A stretch of 64,000 nucleotides of DNA. It comes from Acidimicrobiales bacterium. GTDB lineage: Bacteria > Actinomycetota > Acidimicrobiia > Acidimicrobiales > MedAcidi-G1. Every line of letters begins with the position of its first letter. Position 1 is the stretch's first letter. Below are positions 47,083-56,073 of this stretch, piece by piece. Below the pieces are notes generated by a model. It was not told the origin of the DNA and ran no database searches. It worked only from the letters and a program-made list of their open reading frames with translations. Both the position numbers and the translations under genes were made by a program. The stretch is from contig JAQWTI010000007.1 of assembly GCA_029242745.1 (NCBI GenBank), forward strand, positions 27,262 through 91,261. Direction: 5' to 3'.

Positions 47083-48318
47083 TCAGGAATCTGGCCCCCA
47101 CTGTTTTTCACCCAGTTCCTTAGGCCCTAGATCATCGACGACTGCCGGACCAATTGCACCTGTACCAAATCGCTCTCGAATCTCGTCAACAGCGCCCTCA
47201 GCGGCACGCCATCCAGGTTTCACCACCTCTTCCAAGCGCAGTTGGCGGACTGAGCCATCCTCGAGGTTGCTGACCGACACTCCTAGCAGACGGATACCCG
47301 GGCCGAGCTCTAGCGACCCAAGAAGCGTGGTGGCTGCCTCCAGAATCTCAACCCCCAGATCAGTTGGGTCTGCCAAAGTCCGACTACGCCCTACCGTCGT
47401 GAAATCTGGATAACGAACCTTGATCGAAACTGTTCGACCAACCACACCAGTCCTTCGTAGGCGACGAGCCACTGAGTCAACCATCCGCACCAGGTAAGGA
47501 TGGACCTCAAATGCAGATGCCAAATCTCGGGCAAACGTCTCCTCGTGTCCGATCGACTTAGTGGAATGCTCTGGTACCACTCGTCGTTCATCGATACCGC
47601 GCGATAAGCGCCACAACTGACTACCTGCACTTTGACCTAGCGCTGCGACCAGAGTGTCTTCCGGAATACAACCGAGATCTCCAATTGTTTGTACGCCCAA
47701 TCGTGCAAGACGTTCAAACGTCCGGGGCCCAACTCCCCATACGGCTTGGACAGGCAGCGGCACAAGGAAGTCTTCGATCCCGTCTGCCGGAACAACGACA
47801 ACTCCAGACCCAAAATCCGGCCCAGCTAGGCCAGGCTTAGGCTTCGCCTGCTCACTTGCCAATTTCGCTAGAAACTTGTTGGGAGCCACCCCCACACTGC
47901 AGGTCAACGATTCCTCAGTTACTAGGTCTGCACGAATGGCTGTCGCCACCAGTTCAGGCGGCCCGTGAAGCCGGCGGGCTCCCGAAACATCCAGGAAAGC
48001 CTCGTCCAATGACAGGGGTTCGACCAATGGCGTATACCGACCAAAAATCTCCATGATCCGGACACTCACCTCTTCATAGAGCCGGTGGTCCCCTCCCAGG
48101 AAGAGGAGATCCGGGCAGAGGCGTCGGGCGCGCTTAGAGGACATTGCGGACCGCACCCCATAGGCCCGCGCCTCGTAGGAAGCAGCAGCGACTACACCAC
48201 GATCACCCTCACCACCCACCACGACAGGTCGGCCGCGAAGTTCAGGGCGGCGCACCAACTCGACAGACACAAAAAACGCATCCATGTCTACGTGCAGAAT
48301 TGTTGCGCCAGTAGCCAT
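47083..48318 (-). CDS. dinB: DNA polymerase IV (Y-family)
   Basis: Translesion polymerase. 411 residues with catalytic D11 and D13 (LHVDMDAFFVSVE), ASYEARAYGVRSAM, the SLDEAFLDV catalytic pair, LAKLASEQAKPKP, the helix-hairpin-helix VWGVGPRTFERL and a little-finger domain. It ends (GPKELGEKQWGPDS) without a clear beta-clamp motif. No LexA box was seen upstream. Confidence 0.94.
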   Translation of the reverse strand: MATGATILHVDMDAFFVSVELVRRPELRGRPVVVGGEGDRGVVAAASYEARAYGVRSAMSSKRARRLCPDLLFLGGDHRLYEEVSVRIMEIFGRYTPLVEPLSLDEAFLDVSGARRLHGPPELVATAIRADLVTEESLTCSVGVAPNKFLAKLASEQAKPKPGLAGPDFGSGVVVVPADGIEDFLVPLPVQAVWGVGPRTFERLARLGVQTIGDLGCIPEDTLVAALGQSAGSQLWRLSRGIDERRVVPEHSTKSIGHEETFARDLASAFEVHPYLVRMVDSVARRLRRTGVVGRTVSIKVRYPDFTTVGRSRTLADPTDLGVEILEAATTLLGSLELGPGIRLLGVSVSNLEDGSVRQLRLEEVVKPGWRAAEGAVDEIRERFGTGAIGPAVVDDLGPKELGEKQWGPDS

Positions 48319-48333
48319 TTACAAATCTCGTCT

Positions 48334-48897
48334 TCAGACTCGCTCGACGGTCAACTCGTCGGAGTGGAGGCCATGAGCCACGAACGAGTGATCTTCCACT
48401 CTCTGTTCCCCCTCTGGGAGGTGCTGGTTTGCCAGCCACACGCCGAAAGGTTCACTAACCCATAGGGGCGCAGTAACCGTCAGGTCCATGGCCTCTTCAA
48501 GATCGACAAACCGCGCATCTTCAACAATCCCGTCTGGATCGTTGAGGACCAGAGTGCCGGTCCAGTTAACGGCGCGGTGGACCTCAACTTCCAATGTCAT
48601 CTGTCTGTCAGGAAAGTCGACCCGAACGCGATAACAGGGCCCGATCCAATCATCGACCCGGTAGCCGGTTTCCTCACTCACCTCACGGGTCAGTGCAGCA
48701 GTTAACGCCTCCTCAGAATCAACAACCCCTCCCGGAGGTGTCCAGTCGACGGTTCCATTTCGACGGCGATTAGCCACCAGTAAAATTCGAATTGGTCCGT
48801 CGATATGAGCCAACCCGTCAGAACCCGCCAGCAGCAGACCGCCCACCACCTTCCATGATGGGGACCTCCTGTGGGTGTGCTCGTGGTTTTCGTTCAT
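48334..48897 (-). CDS. Nudix hydrolase
   Basis: 187 residues with a complete Nudix box GGVVDSEEALTAALTREVSEETGY (G-x5-E-x7-R-E-x2-E-E-x-G) after RNGTVDWTPPGG. The C-terminal half (VSEPFGVWLANQHLPEGEQ) is not diagnostic. ATG at 48897 is preferred. Substrate unknown; it lies 15 bases upstream of dinB, which would fit nucleotide-pool sanitation but this is a guess. Confidence 0.88.
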   Translation of the reverse strand: MNENHEHTHRRSPSWKVVGGLLLAGSDGLAHIDGPIRILLVANRRRNGTVDWTPPGGVVDSEEALTAALTREVSEETGYRVDDWIGPCYRVRVDFPDRQMTLEVEVHRAVNWTGTLVLNDPDGIVEDARFVDLEEAMDLTVTAPLWVSEPFGVWLANQHLPEGEQRVEDHSFVAHGLHSDELTVERV

Positions 48898-48944
48898 TTC
48901 GACAGTCTGACAGCAGACCACTGACGACAGATAGCGTTCCATCT

Positions 48945-49241
48945 GTGACTACCCCCGCTAATGCTTCTCGGTCTACGGCTGAGCCTTCCACGCTGGCCCG
49001 GGTGCTAGCCCTTCTGGCGATCGTCGTGGCTGGGACCTGTGGTGGCCTGGTGGGTCACGCCGTAACCGATCTCCAGTGCAGCGAAGGCTGCCCCACACTC
49101 GCAGGTTTGATCGGCGTAAGTGGAGCCATCTTGGCTGCATCTGGTGTTGGCCTGGTGGCTGTTCTCGCCTTGCGGGCAATGGCTGAGTGGCAGGCGACCG
49201 AAAGGCAACAGGCTGCACGCGAACGACACCCGCTGGCTTGA
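48945..49241 (+). CDS. Small two-helix membrane protein
   Basis: 98 residues from the GTG at 48945. Two hydrophobic segments (about 19-40 and 52-75) flank a small loop with two cysteines (QCSEGCPTLAGL). Function unknown. It diverges from the Nudix gene and precedes the IMPase gene by 12 bases. Confidence 0.6.
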   Translation: MTTPANASRSTAEPSTLARVLALLAIVVAGTCGGLVGHAVTDLQCSEGCPTLAGLIGVSGAILAASGVGLVAVLALRAMAEWQATERQQAARERHPLA

Positions 49242-49253
49242 CCTGCGCAACTA

Positions 49254-50045
49254 GTGACTCACCCCACCACTCTCCGAGACCTTGCACTAGACATCGCTAG
49301 ATCTGTTGCTCCTGAGTTGTTGCAGCGGGCTGGTCAGGTTGACGTCTCTTCTTCTAAGTCCACCGCCACCGACCTAGTCACTGAGTTTGACCGGTGGTCC
49401 GAAGACCAAATCGTTAGCCGTATTCTCGATGCTCGCCCCAACGACTCGATTCTTGGCGAAGAGGGAACCGGCGTGAGTGGCACATCGGGCGTACGCTGGT
49501 TAGTTGACCCGATCGACGGAACCACTGACTTCGTCTACGGTCACCCCGGCTTTTCGGTTTCCATCGGGATTGAAATTGACGGGAGCCCGGCAGTGGGGGT
49601 GGTCATCGATCCCCTCCTCGAGGACGAGTTCTGTGCTGCCGCTGGCCACGGCACCACTCGAAACGGCCATCTTGTTCGAGTGAATGAAATTGCTGAACTG
49701 CCGAAGGCTCTAGTCGCCACAGGATTCTCTTACAACCCTGACCGCCGTCGCGAGCAGGCCAAAGCACTCGTAGAGGTTCTTCCTCAGATCAGAGATATAC
49801 GCCGAATGGGGGGTGCAGCCCTGGACTTGGCTTCGGTGTCATGCGGTCGGGTCGACGCCTACTTCGAGCAGGGCCTCCATCCGTGGGACTCGGCAGCCGG
49901 TGTGGTCCTAGTCGCCGAGGCCGGAGGCCTGGTCACCAACCTAGAAGGTGAACCCACCTCCGGCGAGATGATTGTGGCTGCTCCAGCTGCCATCCACGGA
50001 CCGCTCCTCGACCTGATCCGCGCAACAGTGACTGACCGTGTTTAG
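49254..50045 (+). CDS. Inositol monophosphatase-family phosphatase
   Basis: 263 residues with the metal site: GEEG (69-71), VDPIDGTTDFVYG (D85, D88) and HPWDSAAGVVLVAEAGG. Family members act on inositol phosphate, histidinol phosphate or other sugar phosphates. Histidinol-phosphate phosphatase would complete the his pathway in this window, and some actinobacterial HisN are of this family, but no residue here decides that. GTG start at 49254. Confidence 0.88.
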   Translation: MTHPTTLRDLALDIARSVAPELLQRAGQVDVSSSKSTATDLVTEFDRWSEDQIVSRILDARPNDSILGEEGTGVSGTSGVRWLVDPIDGTTDFVYGHPGFSVSIGIEIDGSPAVGVVIDPLLEDEFCAAAGHGTTRNGHLVRVNEIAELPKALVATGFSYNPDRRREQAKALVEVLPQIRDIRRMGGAALDLASVSCGRVDAYFEQGLHPWDSAAGVVLVAEAGGLVTNLEGEPTSGEMIVAAPAAIHGPLLDLIRATVTDRV

Positions 50046-50082
50046 TCCCTTAAGAGGTCAATCAGAGACAAGAGGGGCCTCC

Positions 50083-50781
50083 ATGAGGCAGCATCTGGGT
50101 GTGAACACCCGAATCCTGATAGTTGAAGATGATGAACGCATACGGACTGCTGTTCGAATGGCGCTCGAGGAGGAGGGCTGGGAGGTAGAAGAAACGGCCA
50201 GTGGCGAGGGAGCGCTCAACGCCTTCACTCGGCAACCCGCCGACGTAGTTCTCATAGACATCATGCTTCCAGGCATTGATGGCTTTGAAGTTTGTCGGAG
50301 CATCCGACGCATGGGGGACGTGCCTATTGTCATGGTTACCGCGCGGGCTGATAGCCACGATGTGGTGGCTGGACTAGAAGCCGGAGCCGACGACTACCTC
50401 CGGAAGCCCTTTGACCCAAAGGAACTCTCAGCACGTATTCGCGCTCTGCTGAGGCGGACGCGGACCGGTGACGTCCCGTCACCGCGAATACAGGTAGGTC
50501 AACTTGAAGTGCTTCCCGAAGAGGGGGTCGTGCGGCATGCAGGAATTGAAATCCACCTCACCCGGACAGAATTCCGGCTCCTCGTGGAACTGGCCACTGC
50601 TGAGGGACGGGTGCTTAGCCGAGAAGATCTACTGGAACGCGTCTGGGGCTACGACTACTTCGGCGATGGGCGGCTTGTCGATGTTCACGTCCGCCGGCTC
50701 CGGACCAAGATAGAACCTGACCCAGCAAACCCCCGGTATGTGATGACTGTCCGGGGCATGGGCTACAAGCTCCAGGGCTGA
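50083..50781 (+). CDS. mtrA: OmpR-family response regulator (MtrA-like)
   Basis: 232 residues: receiver domain with D16/D17, phosphorylation site D59 (VLIDIML), T86 and K108 (LRKPFD), then a winged-helix output domain ending RYVMTVRGMGYKLQG. ATG at 50083 follows AGAGGGG. The kinase and a LpqB-like lipoprotein follow, as in MtrAB-LpqB, which controls cell-wall and division genes in Actinobacteria. Confidence 0.9.
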   Translation: MRQHLGVNTRILIVEDDERIRTAVRMALEEEGWEVEETASGEGALNAFTRQPADVVLIDIMLPGIDGFEVCRSIRRMGDVPIVMVTARADSHDVVAGLEAGADDYLRKPFDPKELSARIRALLRRTRTGDVPSPRIQVGQLEVLPEEGVVRHAGIEIHLTRTEFRLLVELATAEGRVLSREDLLERVWGYDYFGDGRLVDVHVRRLRTKIEPDPANPRYVMTVRGMGYKLQG

Positions 50782-50807
50782 GCCAAGCCGAAGACGAGCG
50801 AAGATTC

Positions 50808-52211
50808 ATGGCTGACGATCCCACCCGCTTGGGACTTGGAAATCGAATCGCCATGTTGTTCGCCATAGGCGGCCTTCTGGTGTCGAGCCTTCTGGCCATC
50901 AGCACGATGGTTCTGACCCGACGCCAGCTCGTTGAATCTCGAGAAGCTGCAGCCGCCGCCATGGCTGTCGGCAACGCCACTCGTCTAAGTAATCAGTTGA
51001 CACCAGATTCCACTATCGAGGACCTCCCGACTATCGCCGACTCCCTAACGCGGGTCGAGGGAGGTAAACGAATTATCCGACTAGGCGACGACTGGCTTCC
51101 CGCTCCTGAGCTCGATCGTGATGACTTGCCACCCATTCTCGTTCAGCGTCTTGCTCAGCGATCAGCTGGACAGATCTTGGCGCCAGTCCGCGGCGACTCC
51201 CACTTCGTGGTCGGCATCCCGCTCACTGCCTTCGATGCTGACTACTACGCCGTAGTTGACCTAGTCGAGATAGAGGAAACTCTTGAAGATCTCCAAATCG
51301 TTCTACTAGGTGCCGGAGCAGCGACAACCATCTTGGCGGCCATTCTCGGTTGGTGGGCCAGTCAGCGGACGCTTCGACCCTTGCGAAGGGTCAGAAGCGC
51401 TGCTGAAGCCATCGCTGGTGGTCACCTCGACACCCGGCTTGCCCCACAAGCAGATCCTGATCTGGACCGTCTATCAGACTCCTTCAACGAAATGGCGAGC
51501 GCACTTGAGGAGAGGATTTATCGTGATGCTCGCTTCGCGTCAGACGTCAGCCACGAATTACGGAGCCCCTTAACCACGTTGATGGCTGGCGTAGGTGTGC
51601 TTGAGGCCCGCCGGAATGAGTTATCAGAGCGGTCGCGCACAGCGCTCGACTTACTGATAGCGGATCTGGAACGGTTTAACCGCCTGGTTAATGACTTGCT
51701 CGAGATCTCGGGCTACGACGCCGGGGTGGCTTCACTCGACCTTACCGAGGTCGATGTGGTCCGCTTCCTCGAAGCCACGGTGGCAACCAACGCCACCCTT
51801 AGCCTTTCGGTTCCGTCCGCCACCCAGTCTCTAGTCATCGACGCCGACAAGCGCCGCCTAGCACGCGTCATGGCAAATCTGCTGGACAATGCCCAGCGTT
51901 ACGGCGGTGGGGCCACTGTCGTAACCTTGGAGCACGGTGAGACGATTCAAATTGCGGTAGAGGACGACGGACCGGGCATCCCAAAACTCGAACGCCAGCA
52001 AATCTTTGACCGGTTTGCCCGAGGATCAGCCGGCGGTAGTCGTGGTGGCGGCGGGGGCACCGGACTGGGCTTGAGTCTCGTAACCGAAGACCTCCGACTA
52101 CACGGAGGTCGAGTTTGGGCTGAAGACCGTCCAGATGGACACGCTGGGGCTCGATTCGTCCTCGAGTTGCCACTAAGTCCGACGTACACCAACTCAGAGA
52201 TGAATCATTGA
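50808..52211 (+). CDS. mtrB: Sensor histidine kinase (MtrB-like)
   Basis: 467 residues: membrane helix (about 13-36), extracytoplasmic sensor (40-160), second helix (165-185), HAMP (TLRPLRRVRSAAEAIAGG), phosphoacceptor H249 (DVSHELRSPL), N-box ANLLDNAQRYG, G1 DDGPGIP and G2 GTGLGLS. Shorter than mycobacterial MtrB but in the same gene order. Ends four bases into the next gene. Confidence 0.9.
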   Translation: MADDPTRLGLGNRIAMLFAIGGLLVSSLLAISTMVLTRRQLVESREAAAAAMAVGNATRLSNQLTPDSTIEDLPTIADSLTRVEGGKRIIRLGDDWLPAPELDRDDLPPILVQRLAQRSAGQILAPVRGDSHFVVGIPLTAFDADYYAVVDLVEIEETLEDLQIVLLGAGAATTILAAILGWWASQRTLRPLRRVRSAAEAIAGGHLDTRLAPQADPDLDRLSDSFNEMASALEERIYRDARFASDVSHELRSPLTTLMAGVGVLEARRNELSERSRTALDLLIADLERFNRLVNDLLEISGYDAGVASLDLTEVDVVRFLEATVATNATLSLSVPSATQSLVIDADKRRLARVMANLLDNAQRYGGGATVVTLEHGETIQIAVEDDGPGIPKLERQQIFDRFARGSAGGSRGGGGGTGLGLSLVTEDLRLHGGRVWAEDRPDGHAGARFVLELPLSPTYTNSEMNH

Positions 52212-52852
52212 GGCCACTTTCATACCGACCGCTGGCTTTGGCTGGGATAGTTGTCACCGCCGCGCTGTCTCTTGGAGCCTGCGGAATACCGGTAGATGAA
52301 TCCACAAGAGACTTAGCCGTCGATCTTCCAGACGCCTTGTTGCCACCGGCGGCAACGACGACTAAACCACCGGCACCCACCGAGGCCGTTCAGATCTACT
52401 TGGCTCGCGTCAGTGACGATGGGCGCCAAATGCTCGAAGCAGTCTCACGAAATATCAAAGGAGACGGCTCGATAAACGTGATCTTGGCTGAAGTGCTGGC
52501 GGGCCCAAATACCGATGAGCAAGAAGCCGGCCTCATCTCACCGTTCGCAGAGGGCAGCCAAGTAATCGGGACCGTGTTGGTGGACGGACTCTTAGAGGTT
52601 CACCTCGACACCCTTGAGGGCTTCCCGCAAGATGACAGCGCTAGCAACCGACTGGCTTTCGCCATGCTGGTCTGTACCGCTGATCAACTAGTCATGGGTG
52701 CTGAAATCAACCAGATTGTCGTCCTCCTTGAGGGTTCCGGTGACCTCGAGGCCATCAATGTGCCGGTAAGTGACGGCGAACCTCCAGAAGAAGGCGCACC
52801 AGTTGCCTGCGCTAACTACCTCTCGCTGCTACCTGACGATCTAGAGAAATAA
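52208..52852 (+). CDS. GerMN-domain lipoprotein, short LpqB-like
   Basis: 214 residues with a signal peptide and lipobox SLGAC25. A Pro/Thr linker leads to a GerMN-like domain (INVILAEVLAGPNTDEQEAGLISPF). LpqB of Mycobacterium has GerMN plus a beta-propeller and modulates MtrB; only the GerMN part exists here. TTG start overlaps the kinase stop by four bases (TTGA). Confidence 0.85.
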   Translation: MRPLSYRPLALAGIVVTAALSLGACGIPVDESTRDLAVDLPDALLPPAATTTKPPAPTEAVQIYLARVSDDGRQMLEAVSRNIKGDGSINVILAEVLAGPNTDEQEAGLISPFAEGSQVIGTVLVDGLLEVHLDTLEGFPQDDSASNRLAFAMLVCTADQLVMGAEINQIVVLLEGSGDLEAINVPVSDGEPPEEGAPVACANYLSLLPDDLEK

Positions 52853-52888
52853 CGCAAGCTTCAGCACCAACTCTTGAAACTTCCATGG

Positions 52889-52910
52889 CGCTGGGGGTGA
52901 TCACCCAGCG
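52889..52910. terminator. Hairpin at the convergent end of the mtrAB operon
   Basis: CGCTGGG (52889-52895) and CCCAGCG (52904-52910) with an inner GGGTGATCACCC palindrome. It overlaps the SRPBCC stop codon (52901-52903) and lies 36 bases after the lipoprotein stop. No T run on either side. Confidence 0.45.
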
Positions 52911-53359
52911 GGGGTCCCGACTTCGATCCGGGCTTTCAGATCGTCTATGGCTGCGTGCACGACCTTTGCCTCTAGTCGCCGACGGACGAAACCCGGAAGC
53001 CGGATCAGCAGGTCGACGTCTAGATCATAAGCGACCCGAGTAGCCCCTTCGTCGCCTTGCACAGCGACAAACTCATACTCACCACTCATGCGCTCAAGCA
53101 GGTCACCTTCAAGAAGGCGCCATGAAATCCGCAGTGGATTGGAGCCGTAGCTGTACCGCAGGGTGTACGTAGTGCTCCGTCCCATGGCTGCAGCACGGAA
53201 TGCCACATCACCCGGACGGCCCTGATCGTCATGGGCCAAAATGGTGGCCGCCTTGATGTCGGGGGCCCACTCCGGCAGACGCTCAACGTCAAGCACCGTC
53301 TGATAGCACTGCTCTGGCGTGGCTCGCACGATTGCATGTTGGCTGGCATGATCGGTCAT
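52901..53359 (-). CDS. SRPBCC/polyketide-cyclase-like lipid-binding protein
   Basis: 152 residues with the START-like pattern VRATPEQCYQTVLDVERLPEWAPDIKAA, LRISWRLLEGDLL, SGEYEFVAV and VAYDLDVDLLIRLPGFVRRRL. The fold binds lipids or hydrophobic ligands; the ligand is unknown. ATG at 53359. Confidence 0.85.
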   Translation of the reverse strand: MTDHASQHAIVRATPEQCYQTVLDVERLPEWAPDIKAATILAHDDQGRPGDVAFRAAAMGRSTTYTLRYSYGSNPLRISWRLLEGDLLERMSGEYEFVAVQGDEGATRVAYDLDVDLLIRLPGFVRRRLEAKVVHAAIDDLKARIEVGTPAG

Positions 53360-53468
53360 CGTTTCCCCTCCTCCACTTCCGACACTACCGGTCGCTCAGC
53401 CTGCAGTGGGGCAGGCTCCCAGCAACTGAGCGTCAAACCGCGATGACTCCAACTAGAGCAGAAGTTGG

Positions 53469-54602
53469 TCAGATCCGAAGGTCGGCACCTTCAAGACCCG
53501 AGCGGAGTCGGGCAGCAAGCACGTCATAAGAGAACTCTGCCTCGGCTCGCTCACGGGCAGAGCGGCCCATCTCTAGTCGACGAGGCTCATCCCCTAGAAG
53601 ACCAGCCAAAGCGTCAGCGACCTGGCTCGGGGTATCAGCACGTCTCATCACCACGCCAGTCGACCCCTCAGCCACCGCTTCAGCAGAACCACCACTATCA
53701 CCTGCGACGACCGGGACGCCAGAGGCCGCCGCCTCCATGAACACGATTCCGAAGCCTTCCTGCTCCAGTCCACCCCAACGGTTCCGACATAACATCGAGA
53801 ACACATCACCAGCGCCGTACAGTCCAGGAAGCAACTCGTCAGAGACCCGGCCCAACAAGCGAACCGGTGCTCCCGTCGAAGCCACAAGATTTTCCAATCG
53901 AGCCCGGTCCCGTCCCGACCCAGCGATAGCCACCACTACATCAGGGACTTTTAACTGCAACTGAATTGCGGCGCGCACCAAAGTGTCCATGCCCTTACGC
54001 GGGACCAGCCGACTAACGCTCACCACTAATGGTGCATCTACCGGTAGATGCAGTTCACGACGGACCGACGCTCTCTCAGCTGGATCCAACGGGCGAAACC
54101 GGTTTGTATCAACACCCGGTGGGATGATCACAGTAGGCAAGGAGCAGCCCGCAGCCCGTTCAGCCTCAGCGGCGGGGTAATGGCCAGCACAAACAACTAT
54201 TGACGCACCCCGCAGCACCCGTTGAAGCAGTTGGCGACCAACGGGAAGCCGTCCAGGAACAGTGACTTCCGCCCCATGGATCACGACTCCATACGGACGA
54301 TCTAACCGCTGCGAGGCATAACCCACCGGTAATGCCGGATCCCAGAGAACCAGTTCAGCTTCATGTTCAGTTGCTAAACGCTTGACTCGTCGAGCCACCA
54401 TGGGTGTTGGCAGAAGGACTGACTCCCGTGATCGGGTGATCGTAAACCTTTGCTCCATGTCAAACGTGTCCGCGCCGGGATAGGGCGTGGTATGAACAAC
54501 CGCTGAATCCGGAGGTAACCGTCGCCAGAGTTCCCAGAGATAGGACTGGATTCCACCTATCTTTGGTGGAAAATCATTAGTAACCAGCAGATGCCGCCTC
54601 AT
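53469..54602 (-). CDS. GT4-family glycosyltransferase (PimB-like)
   Basis: 377 residues, GT-B fold: VTNDFPPKIGGIQSYLWEL, VVIHGAEVTVPG, IIPPGVDTNRFRP, VSVSRLVPRKGMDTLVRA, and the nucleotide-sugar motif EQEGFGIVFMEAAASGVPVVAGDSGGSAE. The N-terminus resembles mannosyltransferases of phosphatidylinositol mannoside synthesis. ATG overlaps the queG stop by four bases. Confidence 0.88.
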   Translation of the reverse strand: MRRHLLVTNDFPPKIGGIQSYLWELWRRLPPDSAVVHTTPYPGADTFDMEQRFTITRSRESVLLPTPMVARRVKRLATEHEAELVLWDPALPVGYASQRLDRPYGVVIHGAEVTVPGRLPVGRQLLQRVLRGASIVVCAGHYPAAEAERAAGCSLPTVIIPPGVDTNRFRPLDPAERASVRRELHLPVDAPLVVSVSRLVPRKGMDTLVRAAIQLQLKVPDVVVAIAGSGRDRARLENLVASTGAPVRLLGRVSDELLPGLYGAGDVFSMLCRNRWGGLEQEGFGIVFMEAAASGVPVVAGDSGGSAEAVAEGSTGVVMRRADTPSQVADALAGLLGDEPRRLEMGRSARERAEAEFSYDVLAARLRSGLEGADLRI

Positions 54603-55714
54603 TTGTCCATCCTGCCGGCCAGCAACGCCAACTCTTCAGCTACCTCAGGTGTCGCGTCATCAAGCCCTTCAAGGAGATCTACTCGATCTAGTTGACCCGC
54701 CGCCCAGACAGCGTGGCTCCGAATCAGTGGATCAGGATTGCCGAGTGCTTGGCGAACCACTCTCTCAACCTCCCGATCCTCGCCGGATCCAGTGTTGCCG
54801 AGAGCCACCAACGCGTTCCGTCGGAGATACCGAGGGTCACGCTCGGCTATGTACCAACGTCCGAACCACTCAAGCAATTCAGCGTCGCTGGCGTCGAGCA
54901 CTGTCGTGGCTTCAATATCTGCAAAATTATCAACCGTGCCGTCGGCGGCCCGTTCTGGCCTCCCTACCGGACAGACCTCTTGACAGTCGTCGCACCCATA
55001 GATCCGTCCACCAAGGGCCTCCCGAAACTCCCTCGGAATAGCCCCTGGAGCCTGGACCAGCCAAGCCAAGCACCGCCGGGCGTCGACCACTCCACCCTCA
55101 AGGATGGCGCCCGTCGGACAGCCATCGAGGCACTTCCGACACGTGCCGCAACCATCTTCAACTGGGGTTGAAGGGGTCAAGGGTGCATCGGTGACAACTG
55201 ATCCAAGCACAAACCAGCTACCACGGCCGGGCAACAATACGTTGGCGTTTCGGCCCCACCATCCAATGCCAGCTCTTACTGCAGCCGCCCTATCAACAAG
55301 AGCGTTGTCGTCCGCCACCACACGGGCGACCCATCCATCGGATCGAAGTCGCTCAGCAACTTTATTCAAAGCCAAACGGAGGTCTGCGTAGTGGTCCTGC
55401 CGAGCGTACGCAGCAATCCGCATTCGACCAGAGCCCACATCGGCCAAGCGGGCTGACGGCGTACGGAGCGCACCTACGACCAGCGAACGCGCCCCCTCCA
55501 AGATCCGCTGAGGATCGGTGGACCGGGCTGGATTCCGAAAAGTGAACTGCATACCGCCGTGTAGACCTTCATCTCGTCGACGTTCTATCTCTGCCTTCAC
55601 GTCATCGAACCTATGAGCTCCAGCGATGCCCACAGCGCCCAACCCAGCGGCAGCACCTACCTCTAAGACATCAGACCGGAGGCCAGAGAGGTCTTTCTCC
55701 ATTTCCGGTGACAT
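54599..55714 (-). CDS. queG: Epoxyqueuosine reductase
   Basis: Last step of queuosine synthesis; needs cobalamin and 4Fe-4S clusters. 371 residues: GIGWWGRNANVLLPGRGSWFVLGSVVTD, cluster motifs CGTCRKCLDGCPTGAI and YGCDDCQEVCPVGR, then a HEAT-like C-terminus (DPLIRSHAVWAAGQLD). ATG at 55714; an internal ATG at 55702 is possible. Confidence 0.93.
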   Translation of the reverse strand: MSPEMEKDLSGLRSDVLEVGAAAGLGAVGIAGAHRFDDVKAEIERRRDEGLHGGMQFTFRNPARSTDPQRILEGARSLVVGALRTPSARLADVGSGRMRIAAYARQDHYADLRLALNKVAERLRSDGWVARVVADDNALVDRAAAVRAGIGWWGRNANVLLPGRGSWFVLGSVVTDAPLTPSTPVEDGCGTCRKCLDGCPTGAILEGGVVDARRCLAWLVQAPGAIPREFREALGGRIYGCDDCQEVCPVGRPERAADGTVDNFADIEATTVLDASDAELLEWFGRWYIAERDPRYLRRNALVALGNTGSGEDREVERVVRQALGNPDPLIRSHAVWAAGQLDRVDLLEGLDDATPEVAEELALLAGRMDK

Positions 55715-55754
55715 AGGGCCAGCCTCCCACGCCGGCTGATTGTTCGCAGGCAGG

Positions 55755-55988
55755 TCAGGTCGATTGAGAATGTCGCATTGGCGGCACTAGGCCCGATTCG
55801 CCAAGGACCCGCATCGCTTTGAACTCCACCAAATTTACCACTACGGCGTCACCCGGCTCCCGATTACACAGAAAGGTAACCATGCAGTCATCACACGTTG
55901 ATGTGTCCTTCTGAGAACAACTCAAACAATCGATTACCAGGACGTCGTTGCGGTCAGGAGAGTCGTACGGTTCGTTCATGGTCGCCAT
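55755..55988 (-). CDS. Small cysteine-rich protein
   Basis: 77 residues with CLSCSQKDTSTCDDCMVTFLC: five cysteines within 21 residues, which suggest a metal site. No family name known to me. ATG at 55988, right beside an inverted repeat. Divergent from the SOS-controlled nuclease gene. Confidence 0.7.
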   Translation of the reverse strand: MATMNEPYDSPDRNDVLVIDCLSCSQKDTSTCDDCMVTFLCNREPGDAVVVNLVEFKAMRVLGESGLVPPMRHSQST

Positions 55989-55989
55989 A

Positions 55990-56009
55990 CTGTCAACGAG
56001 GTGTGACAG
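55990..56009. promoter_or_regulatory. Inverted repeat next to the Cys-rich gene start
   Basis: CTGTCA (55990-55995) and TGACAG (56004-56009) are perfect six-base arms with an eight-base spacer. It ends one base from the start codon, so it may be an operator or an mRNA leader hairpin. Confidence 0.4.
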
Positions 56010-56038
56010 TCGTCTTAGGGCAACTCCTTAAGAGGTTA

Positions 56039-56067
56039 TTGACTAACGAACAAATGTTCGATTTACT
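56039..56067 (+). promoter_or_regulatory. Promoter with a 17-base spacer, probably for a leaderless mRNA
   Basis: TTGACT (56039-56044) as -35 and TTTACT (56062-56067) as a weak -10. Seven bases on is the ATG at 56074, so transcription would begin at the start codon. There is no ribosome binding site. Confidence 0.5.
56046..56061 (+). promoter_or_regulatory. LexA (SOS) box
   Basis: ACGAACAAATGTTCGA: CGAAC-N4-GTTCG matches the actinobacterial LexA consensus in all ten conserved inner bases. It fills the space between the -35 and -10 elements, so bound LexA would block polymerase directly. Confidence 0.85.
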
Positions 56068-56073
56068 GGTGTG

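Noticed and set aside
48300..48360. LexA box for dinB
   Set aside because: No CGAAC-N4-GTTCG pattern upstream of the dinB start.
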